From positions 1-19,002 of the forward strand of contig JBEKHI010000131.1 of the NCBI GenBank assembly GCA_050012355.1: a stretch of DNA of 19,002 bases. Reading direction: 5' to 3'. Below the pieces are notes generated by a model. It worked only from the letters and a program-made list of their open reading frames with translations. It searched no databases and was not told where the DNA came from. Source of the stretch: JBEKHI01 sp050012355. GTDB taxonomy: Bacteria; Actinomycetota; Actinomycetes; Streptosporangiales; Streptosporangiaceae. Shown piece by piece: positions 6,487 to 13,317 of this stretch (within the stretch, counting starts at the first letter, position 1; each line of letters starts with the position of its first letter). A program made the position numbers and the translations under genes.

Positions 6487-7665
6487 TTACGTGCTGGGCG
6501 CCGAGGGGGCGAAGCGACGTAGGTCGCGGCGTTCGATGGCGGCGGCTAGGACGTCGGGGAAGAGATCGGGGGTGCAGGCGAACGCCGGGACGCCGAGTTC
6601 CATCAAAGCGGCGGCGTTGTCTTGGTCGTGGGCTGGGGCGCCGTCGTCGGATAGGGCGAGCAGCGCGATTACCTGGACGCCGGAGCTCACCAGGGCGGCG
6701 ACGCGGCGCAGCATCTGCTCCTCGTCGCCGCCCTCGAACAGGTCGCTGATCAGGACGAGGATCGTGTTCGCCGGGCGGGCGACGAGCGTCTCGCAGTAGG
6801 CGAGCGCCCGGTTGATGTCGGTGCCGCCGCCGAGCTGGACGCCGAACAGCACCTCCACTGGGTCCGCCAGGTGCTCGGTCAGGTCGGTCACTTCCGTCGA
6901 GAACGCCACCACGCTGGTCCGCAGCGACCGCAGTGACGCCAGCACCGAGCCGAACACCCCGGCGTACACCGCCGAGGTCGCCATCGACCCGCTCTGATCC
7001 AGGCAGACGATGATGTCCCTGGCCACGGCCCGCTGCTCGCGCGCGTAACCGACCAGCCGCTCCGGCACGATCGTGCGCTGCTCGGGCAGGTAGTTGCGCA
7101 GGTTCGCGCGGATGGTGCGGTTCCAGTCGATGTCCGCTACCCGGCGTGGCCGGCCGCCGCGGGCCGCGCGATTCAGCGCGCCGGTGACGGCGGCGCGGGT
7201 TCGCCGCTCCAGTCGGCGCTCAAGTTCGCGTACCACCTGGCGGACCAGCCGCCTGGCCGGCTCGCGGGCCCGTTCCGGCATGACCTTGCTCAGCGACAGC
7301 AGCGTCGCGGCCAGCTGCACGTCGGGGCGCACCGCGTCGAGCAGTTCGGGTTCCAGCAGCATCCTGGTCAGCCCGAGCCGGTCGATGGCGTCCCGCTGCA
7401 TGACCTGGACCACGCTGACCGGGAACAGCTCGCGGATCTCGCCGAGCCAGCGGACCACCCCCGGCGCGGACCCGCCAAGCCCGGCCCCGCGGCCCCGCCC
7501 GGGTCCGCCGCCCCGGCCGCTCTGCGACTGGGACGGCGACGTGTCGTACAGCGCCCCGAGCGCCGCGTCCACGCGTCCGTCCTCACCGCTGAGCTGGTCG
7601 GCCCCGCCGAGGGCGAGCCGCCAGCGCCGCATCCGCTCATCGCCAGTCATAGGAAACTCCGTCAT
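6487..7665 (-). CDS. VWA domain protein (CoxE-like), last gene of a MoxR operon
   Basis: A 392-residue protein whose C-terminal half is a von Willebrand factor A domain with a complete metal site: DQSGS (D223, S225, S227), GGGTD (T282) and ISDLFEGG (D308). The N-terminal half has a Gly/Arg/Ser-rich linker (about 43-65) followed by a helical region (ELLDAVRPD to ERRTRAAVTG). VWA proteins of this type work with MoxR ATPases in metal insertion or complex remodelling, and the MoxR gene lies two genes upstream in the same operon. ATG 7665 overlaps the DUF5682 stop as ATGA and has GGAG upstream. ATG 7650 (MTGDER, GGAG six bases before) is the alternative. The open frame to 7878 is out-of-frame DUF5682 sequence. 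The C-terminal block ACTPDLFPDVLAAAIE is typical of the CoxE/YehP-like group. Confidence 0.88.
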   Translation of the reverse strand: MTEFPMTGDERMRRWRLALGGADQLSGEDGRVDAALGALYDTSPSQSQSGRGGGPGRGRGAGLGGSAPGVVRWLGEIRELFPVSVVQVMQRDAIDRLGLTRMLLEPELLDAVRPDVQLAATLLSLSKVMPERAREPARRLVRQVVRELERRLERRTRAAVTGALNRAARGGRPRRVADIDWNRTIRANLRNYLPEQRTIVPERLVGYAREQRAVARDIIVCLDQSGSMATSAVYAGVFGSVLASLRSLRTSVVAFSTEVTDLTEHLADPVEVLFGVQLGGGTDINRALAYCETLVARPANTILVLISDLFEGGDEEQMLRRVAALVSSGVQVIALLALSDDGAPAHDQDNAAALMELGVPAFACTPDLFPDVLAAAIERRDLRRFAPSAPST

Positions 7666-9842
7666 CGGCCCGCTCCGAGTATCGCCTCGACCGCCGCCAC
7701 CGCGCCGGCCGCCCGCCGCTCGTCGATGACCAGCTCTCCGGAGACAGGCGCCGCGTTGCCAATCTTGGCTGCCCGGTCGCCGATCGCGCGGCGTTCTGGC
7801 GGCGGGAACGCGCCGAACGTCCGGCGCAGCGCCGGCAGCACCGCGGTGAACCCGTCGTCCGACAGCCCCGCCAGCCACTCGTCCACCAGCGCCAGCAGCG
7901 GCTCGTCGTGCACCAGCAGCAGCCCGCTGCCGGACAGAAACCCCTCGGCCCAGGTCGCCGCCTCCGCGGGCGGCACGCCCGCCGACAGCGCCCGGCTCAT
8001 CCGCAGGCCCGCCTCGCTGGTGGTCAGCCGCCCGGCGTCGAGCAGCAGCCTGGTCACCCGCCCTCCGACCAGCGGAGGGCAGCGCAGCCGCAGCAGCACC
8101 TCCAGCCAGCGCTCCTGGTCATCCAGCAGGCCCGCGGCCGAGTGCACGGCGTCGACGCGGGAACACATCCGCCGCTGCGCCTCGGCATCGAGCGACACCA
8201 TCGCGGCCCCCAGACCGGCGCACACCCGGGCCAGCAGGTCGGCGGCGACCGCGGTCAGGGCGGCGCGGTCGGTACCGCGCACATCGCCGTAGCGCGCCGC
8301 CCGTGCCAGCGGGGGCAGCGCGTCCATCAGGTGCGTCACGTCGGCGTCGAGCGCCGCTCGCTCGCGCAGCGCCGCCAGTACGGCTGGCAGCGCTTCAACC
8401 AGGTCGGCGAGCAGGCACCGCTCCGTAAGCAACGCGAGGTCCGCGAGGCTTCCGGTCTTCTCTGTTTCAGAACGAGCGCGGGCGACGGCCGCCGTTTCCA
8501 CCGTCACCCCCCAGGTGGATGCCTCGATGAGGGCGAGATCAAGCTCTGGACGCCAGGCGAGCTGCCAGGACTCGCGGAACGTCCCGGTGTTCGGCCGGCC
8601 TTCGCCGGGGACGCCCCAGTGCACGCCGAGGATGACGAGGCGGTGCAGCAGATGGCTACGCCCCAGGTCGGTGGGCTTGCGCAGGTCGAGGTCGATGTGG
8701 CGGGGCAGCGGCTCGGGGCGCAGCCGCAGCGAGCGCTGCTGGTCGCGCAGGTCCCGCTGCAGCGGGACCATCGGGGTGTCCGGCGGTACCGCGCCGATCC
8801 GCTCGCCGACGACAAGCTCGCGCTGGATCAGGTTCACCAGCAGGTCACTGCCCTCGCAGAGCACCGCGCGGGCCGCCTCGGTGACCTCGTCCAAACCGGG
8901 CAGCGGCCTGCCGCGCAGCGCGGCGAGCGCGTTGGCCAGCCGGACCGTCTCCACGACGTGGGCGGGGGAGGCGGGCACGTCGTTGGCGCGCAACACGGCG
9001 GCGGCCTTGGCCAGCCACCGTTCGACCGGCTGGCCCGGCACCTCGAACAGGTGGTGATACCAGCCGGGGGAGGTCACGCCCGCGCCGTACCCGGACGCGA
9101 AGGCGAGCCGGCCATAGGTCCAGGGGATCCAGGTCAGCTGGACCTTGAGCTTCGGCAGCCCGCGCAGCAGCCGGTCGTCTGGGGCAGCGGGCCCAAGTTC
9201 GGTGAGCGCGGGCACGTGCCAAGCCCCGCACACGACGGCCACACTCGCGTACTCCCGCAGCGCCGCGCGGATCGTCTGACGCATGCGGGCCTCACGGAGG
9301 ATGTCGATGTCACATCGACCGTGCTCTATACCGGTCGATGTGACATCGACCGTGGCTCGGGTGGGGGCGGGGGCGCGGAGGGCGGTCATGGCGTCGGCGA
9401 TGGCTGCGAAGGCTTCGGGGGCGGGGGTGTGCTCTACGGAGTCCTCCCACCAGCGTTCTGGGTCGTCGTAGCCGGCGGTTTCGGCTAGCTCGCGGATCGG
9501 GTCGCGAGCGGCCTGGCTAGAGTCGCGGATGGCTAGCTGGTTGGCGGCGGGCAGGTCGCAGAACCGTACGGGTATGCCGGCGCTCAGCGCGTACCGCATC
9601 GCCTGCCACTCGGGGGAGAACACCGCGAACGGCCAGAAGGCGGCCTGCTCAGAACCCGGCACGTATCCTAGCAGCGCCACCGGCGGGACCATCGCCGGGT
9701 CCGCGACCAGCGGCACTAGGGCGTCGGCCTCCGGCGGCCCCTCGATCAGCACGATGTCGGGCTGGTGCTCCTCGAGTGCCGCCCGCAGCGACCGCGCCGA
9801 CCCGGGACCGTGGTGGCGGACACCGTAAACCCGGTGGTTCAT
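7662..9842 (-). CDS. DUF5682 family protein (TraB/EreA-like putative hydrolase) of the MoxR operon
   Basis: A 726-residue protein with the DUF5682 N-terminus: GVRHHGPGSARSL (residues 7-19), VLIEGPPEAD (31-40), and later VVCGAWHVPALTE (203-215, H209). The GxxH and E arrangement resembles TraB/TIKI and EreA/ChaN-type folds, some of which are metal-dependent hydrolases; assigning activity here is inference. The middle and C-terminal parts are long helical regions. ATG 9842 overlaps the MoxR stop (ATGA), and its own stop overlaps the VWA start the same way, so the three are coupled. Oddly, residues 165-180 (VDVTSTGIEHGRCDID) are encoded by a 48-base palindrome (9303-9350) placed in the linker between ALRAPAP and the ARMRQTIRAAL helix. 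In E. coli the comparable yehL neighbour would be YehM, from memory. Confidence 0.85.
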   Translation of the reverse strand: MNHRVYGVRHHGPGSARSLRAALEEHQPDIVLIEGPPEADALVPLVADPAMVPPVALLGYVPGSEQAAFWPFAVFSPEWQAMRYALSAGIPVRFCDLPAANQLAIRDSSQAARDPIRELAETAGYDDPERWWEDSVEHTPAPEAFAAIADAMTALRAPAPTRATVDVTSTGIEHGRCDIDILREARMRQTIRAALREYASVAVVCGAWHVPALTELGPAAPDDRLLRGLPKLKVQLTWIPWTYGRLAFASGYGAGVTSPGWYHHLFEVPGQPVERWLAKAAAVLRANDVPASPAHVVETVRLANALAALRGRPLPGLDEVTEAARAVLCEGSDLLVNLIQRELVVGERIGAVPPDTPMVPLQRDLRDQQRSLRLRPEPLPRHIDLDLRKPTDLGRSHLLHRLVILGVHWGVPGEGRPNTGTFRESWQLAWRPELDLALIEASTWGVTVETAAVARARSETEKTGSLADLALLTERCLLADLVEALPAVLAALRERAALDADVTHLMDALPPLARAARYGDVRGTDRAALTAVAADLLARVCAGLGAAMVSLDAEAQRRMCSRVDAVHSAAGLLDDQERWLEVLLRLRCPPLVGGRVTRLLLDAGRLTTSEAGLRMSRALSAGVPPAEAATWAEGFLSGSGLLLVHDEPLLALVDEWLAGLSDDGFTAVLPALRRTFGAFPPPERRAIGDRAAKIGNAAPVSGELVIDERRAAGAVAAVEAILGAGR
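9303..9350. repeat. Palindromic repeat inside the DUF5682 coding region
   Basis: GTCGATGTCACATCGACCG (9303-9321) and CGGTCGATGTGACATCGAC (9332-9350) form a perfect 19-bp inverted repeat around a 10-base loop. Each arm also contains a near-palindrome, CGATGTSACATCG, so the two halves are direct as well as inverted copies. It is read in frame as residues 165-180, with no stop codon. Confidence 0.85.
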
Positions 9843-10915
9843 ATGTCGGCGGCCTCCCGGCAGGCCCGGTAGAAACCGTCCCAGCCGTCCCGGTCGCGGA
9901 CGACGGTCTCCAGGTACTCGTACCAGATCACGCTGTCGGCCGCTGGGTCCTGGATCACCGCGCCGGTGATACCGGCCGCGAGGTCGGCGGCGCGCAGCAC
10001 GCCGTCGCCGAAGTGCGCGGCCAGCGCCAGGCCGTTAGTGACCACCGAGATCGCTTCCGCCGTCGACAGCGTCCCGGACGGCTGCTTGACCTTTGACCGG
10101 CCATCCTCGGTGACGCCCTGGCGCAGCTCGCGGAAGACCGTGACGACGCGGCGGATCTCGTCCGCGCCCCGGGGGACATCGGGCAGCCCGATGGAGATAC
10201 CAAGCTCGGTGACCCGGCGGGTGACGATCTCCACCTCGTCCTCGGCGGTGGCGGGCAACGGCAGCACCACCGTGTTGAACCGGCGGCGCAACGCGCTGGA
10301 CAGCTCGTTCACGCCGCGGTCCCGGTCATTCGCGGTCGCGATCACGTTGAAGCCGCCGATAGCCGGGGTCTCGGTCGCGAGTTCCGGAATCGGGAGCGTC
10401 TTCTCCGACAGCACCGTGATCAGCGCGTCCTGCACCTCCGACGGCATCCGGGTCAGCTCTTCCACCCGGGCGATGCTGCCCTCGGCCATTGCCCGCATGA
10501 CCGGGCTGGGGACCAGCGCGTCGCGAGAGGGGCCCTCGGCGATCAGCCGGGCGTAGTTCCAGCCGTACCTGATGGCCTCCTCGGTGGTGCCCGCCGTGCC
10601 CTGCACCAGCAGCGTCGAGTCGCCGGAGATCGCCGCCGCCAGGTGCTCCGACAGCCATGTTTTCGCGGTGCCGGGAACGCCGAGCAGCAGCAGCGCCCGG
10701 TCGGTGGCCAGCGTCGCGACCGCCACCTCGATGAGCCGCCGGTTACCGGTGTACTTCGGGGTGATGCTCTCCCCGTCGCCCAGGATGTAGGCGGTGACGG
10801 CCCACGGCGACAGCCGCCACCCGGGCGGCCGCGGCCGGTCGTCGGCCTTGACCAGCGCCGCCAGTTCGGCGGCGTGCAGGTCCTCGGCGTGCGGACGGAG
10901 GATCGTCTCAGCCAT
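9839..10915 (-). CDS. MoxR-type AAA+ ATPase (YehL-like)
   Basis: A 358-residue AAA+ ATPase. It shows Walker A GVPGTAKT (79-86), sensor 1 in VIATANDRDRG (N196), and the arginine-finger segment SSALRRRFN (about 206-214). The Walker B region reads ARVEELTR, so the usual Asp is Glu152, followed by catalytic Glu153. The segment TRMPSEVQDALITVLSEKTLPIPEL is the MoxR family helix-2 region. MoxR ATPases remodel or load cofactors into partner complexes together with VWA proteins. The partner set here (SWIM, DUF5691, DUF5682, VWA) points to the YehL group. ATG 10915 overlaps the preceding DUF5691 gene by eight bases, and the stop overlaps the DUF5682 start by four. Confidence 0.9.
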   Translation of the reverse strand: MAETILRPHAEDLHAAELAALVKADDRPRPPGWRLSPWAVTAYILGDGESITPKYTGNRRLIEVAVATLATDRALLLLGVPGTAKTWLSEHLAAAISGDSTLLVQGTAGTTEEAIRYGWNYARLIAEGPSRDALVPSPVMRAMAEGSIARVEELTRMPSEVQDALITVLSEKTLPIPELATETPAIGGFNVIATANDRDRGVNELSSALRRRFNTVVLPLPATAEDEVEIVTRRVTELGISIGLPDVPRGADEIRRVVTVFRELRQGVTEDGRSKVKQPSGTLSTAEAISVVTNGLALAAHFGDGVLRAADLAAGITGAVIQDPAADSVIWYEYLETVVRDRDGWDGFYRACREAADI

Positions 10916-12092
10916 CGAGTTCCTTCAGCATGTCGTAGCGGAAACCCAGCACCCGGGTCAGCTCGGATCCGCCCTCGGGCGCATCGGCGCCGAGGCTCGG
11001 ATCGCCGCGGTGTGCGGCCAGCGACAGGATTCCCGTCGTCCCGCCCCGCCGCAGCATCTCCTCGGTGAGGTCACGCGGCCACGGTACCGGTAGCGCGTCG
11101 AGCAGGGTGTAGAGCGTGTCCCGGTCGCGATTGTCCAGCAGGTAATCGATCAGCGCGGTCGTCCAGCGCGGGTCGCGGCGGGCGATGGCGGCGCGGACCC
11201 AGCCGGTCACCAGGGGCTCGGTCCATTCGCCGAGGTCGGCCGCGAGCAGCTGATCCGGGTCAGGCGGGAGCGGGGCCCGGGCCATGACCTCCTGGACCCG
11301 GGCTCGCGGTGATCCGGTGATGCCGTCGCGGGGGTCCGGATCCGGGGGATGGACGGTGGTGCCGCGGAGAGTTGCCGACCGCCGTTTTGACATCCTGGTT
11401 GTATAAGCGGAGGTGGGCAGGCGGGTCAGCAGGTCCGCCGCCTTAGCCCGTACGTCGGCGGCTCGATCATCGAGGGCGCGTTCGAGCAGCGGTTCGTCGT
11501 CGGGGGAGAGCCGGTCGGCGAGGACGGCGAGGAACGCTGCCCGTTCCGGGGCAGGCGCGTCGGCGGTCACCAGCTCGCGGGCGGCGGCGGGGTCGGTCCG
11601 GCGGAGCGCGGCGAGGTAGGCGCGGCGTTCGGCGAGCGTGCCGAAGCGCCAGGTCTTCTCGTCGTCGGCCGTAGTGAACTCGGGGAACGCCCAGTCGGGG
11701 TTGAGGGTGGCCAGCCAGCGGGCGCGGGGGCTGGACGCGAGCAGCGGGCGTACCGCCGGGGTGGCGCGGGCGAGGCTGAGCAGCGGCGGGAGCAGGTGAT
11801 CCGGCGGACGTTTGCCGCGGGCGGTGGCCGCGGTGAGCCATTCCGGCAGCAGGCTGCTCCTGGTCCCGCGCAGCATCAGGGCCAGCCGGGCCGTCGCGGC
11901 GCGGCTGGGCATCGGGCGCGGGTCGTCGGCCGCTGGCGGTGGCGGTTCGCTGGCCGCGGGCAGCTGGCCGGCTCGCCGGGCGGCGGTGAGCACCGCGGCG
12001 CGGTCGAGCAGCCCGCCTGGTTCGTGGCTGGTCCGGCGGTCGGTGCCGATCAGGGCGGCGGTGACCAGCTCGCCCCACTCGTCAGCGGACAC
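10908..12092 (-). CDS. DUF5691 family protein with HEAT-like repeats
   Basis: A 394-residue protein beginning with the family signature WGELVTAALIGTDRRT (residues 6-21). The middle has helical-repeat character, for example LLERALDDRAADVRAKAADLLTRLP, which reads like a HEAT repeat and suggests a scaffold. Another block near the C-terminus (TEPLVTGWVRAAIARRDPRW, then IDYLLDNRD) repeats this style. No enzyme motif is seen. GTG 12092 overlaps the end of the SWIM gene by 11 bases, and the stop overlaps the MoxR start by eight, so it is an internal member of the operon. It seems shorter than homologues I remember (about 450-530), with a possible contraction around 11285-11400, where a proline-rich stretch replaces repeat sequence. 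The molecular function is unknown. Confidence 0.8.
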   Translation of the reverse strand: MSADEWGELVTAALIGTDRRTSHEPGGLLDRAAVLTAARRAGQLPAASEPPPPAADDPRPMPSRAATARLALMLRGTRSSLLPEWLTAATARGKRPPDHLLPPLLSLARATPAVRPLLASSPRARWLATLNPDWAFPEFTTADDEKTWRFGTLAERRAYLAALRRTDPAAARELVTADAPAPERAAFLAVLADRLSPDDEPLLERALDDRAADVRAKAADLLTRLPTSAYTTRMSKRRSATLRGTTVHPPDPDPRDGITGSPRARVQEVMARAPLPPDPDQLLAADLGEWTEPLVTGWVRAAIARRDPRWTTALIDYLLDNRDRDTLYTLLDALPVPWPRDLTEEMLRRGGTTGILSLAAHRGDPSLGADAPEGGSELTRVLGFRYDMLKELDG

Positions 12093-13317
12093 GGACCGGG
12101 GCTCCCGCGTCGGGGGGCCAGATGGTCATCGGGTGCAGCCCGCGCGGGGTGTACTCGACGGCGACCGTCACCGGCCGGCCGCCGGATATGGCGATCAGTT
12201 CCCAGGAGAGCTGGATCGGCAGCGTGTCACCGTCGACGTCGCGGAAGGCGTCGAGCACGGGGACGCCGGTGATGACGCCTGGCCAGGTCTCCTGCCACGG
12301 GTCGCGGGCGAGCGCGGCGGCCCAGTCGCCGAGGAGTCCGGCGATCGTGCTGCTGTCCGGCCGGGGTCCTGGTCCGGGCTCGTCGCGGCTGGCGATCGCG
12401 GCGCGCAGCGGCAGGGCGCCGGGGTAGTAGGCGAGCGTCATGCGGACCCGGGTCCCGGGCGTTAGCGAGGTGTCCAGATCCTCGCCCGGGCCGGCGAAGC
12501 TGAGGACGAGGGCGTCGCGGTCGGTGTCCTGGCCGCGGAGCCAGATCCGGCGGGACCGGATTCGTTCGCTGTCGGTGTCTCGCCAGCCGAGCACGTGCCA
12601 GGTGTCGGTGACTTTCTCCTGGCCGGCGATCACGTCCGCTTGCCGGATGGTGAAGCCGATCCGGGACTTTATTGTGTCGCGCAGCTCATCGGGGAGGCTG
12701 TCCCGGTCGTGGTAGGCGCGGGCGAGCAGCCGGAGCAGCGCGAACTCCTCCAGCAGGCGGCCCTCCCACCCGGTGCCAGAGTGCGGTGCCTGGGCGAGTG
12801 AGCGGAGGCGTTCCGCCACGGCGGGGCACTGCGCGTCGACCATCCGGGCCGCGATCGCGTCCCAGTGCGCGTAACCAGCGGTCGCGGCCCCGGCCAGACC
12901 CTGCCTGATCTGGTCGGTTAGCCACTGGTCCAGCTCTTCCATGCCGCTGGCGACCCGCTGCTCGCGTTGTTCCGCGCGCTTTTGGGCGGCGTGCGGGTCC
13001 GCGGGCTTGTCGGTCTTGGGCTTTGGTGTCTGCTTGAGCCAGTCCGGCGCGTTGTCCGTGGCCGGGACCGCGCCGTCGGCGTGCAGGAGCAGCAGGGATA
13101 GCGCGTGCTTGCAGGGGACCTTGCGGCTCGGGCAGGAGCAGGCGAAGCGGGGGCCTTCCAGGTGGATGGACGTGCGGTACGGGTGCGAGCCGCTGCCCGC
13201 GCATTCTCCCCAGACGGTGGCGCTGGTCGCGCCGGTGATGAGCCAGCCACGCACGTTTTCCGCTGCCCGGCGCGCCGCCTCGTCGGGCGCGAGCGTCCCC
13301 AGCTGCGCGCGATCCAC
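12082..13317 (-). CDS. SWIM zinc-finger protein, first gene of the MoxR operon
   Basis: A 411-residue protein with a SWIM zinc finger near its N-terminus: CSCPSRKVPCKH gives the ligands C60, C62, C69 and H71, preceded by VWGECAGSGSHPYR, typical of the family. SWIM domains bind DNA or proteins. The rest is an alpha/beta region of unknown role (EELDQWLTDQIRQGL; WHVLGWRDTDSERI; LSFAGPGED). GTG 13317 matches the family N-terminus (VDRAQLGTLAPDEA). The open frame to 13860 is out-of-frame UvrA sequence and is Arg/Pro rich. TATCGT ends seven bases before the GTG with no Shine-Dalgarno, so the operon message probably starts at this codon, inside the 3' end of the UvrA-like frame. The gene overlaps DUF5691 by 11 bases and corresponds in type to E. 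coli YehQ. Confidence 0.87.
   Translation of the reverse strand: MDRAQLGTLAPDEAARRAAENVRGWLITGATSATVWGECAGSGSHPYRTSIHLEGPRFACSCPSRKVPCKHALSLLLLHADGAVPATDNAPDWLKQTPKPKTDKPADPHAAQKRAEQREQRVASGMEELDQWLTDQIRQGLAGAATAGYAHWDAIAARMVDAQCPAVAERLRSLAQAPHSGTGWEGRLLEEFALLRLLARAYHDRDSLPDELRDTIKSRIGFTIRQADVIAGQEKVTDTWHVLGWRDTDSERIRSRRIWLRGQDTDRDALVLSFAGPGEDLDTSLTPGTRVRMTLAYYPGALPLRAAIASRDEPGPGPRPDSSTIAGLLGDWAAALARDPWQETWPGVITGVPVLDAFRDVDGDTLPIQLSWELIAISGGRPVTVAVEYTPRGLHPMTIWPPDAGAPVRVR

Noticed and set aside
6449..6799. Plus-strand frame at the 3' end of the VWA gene
   Set aside because: Antisense shadow of the VWA domain with Ser/Arg-rich composition.
7666..7878. N-terminal extension of the VWA frame
   Set aside because: It overlaps DUF5682 out of frame with low-complexity Arg/Gly content; ATG 7665 is coupled to the DUF5682 stop.
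7908..9488. Long plus-strand frame (526 codons) opposite the DUF5682 gene
   Set aside because: It is antisense to a gene with clear family blocks; its product is Gln/Arg/His/Gly rich with no domain pattern, as expected from high-GC antisense frames.
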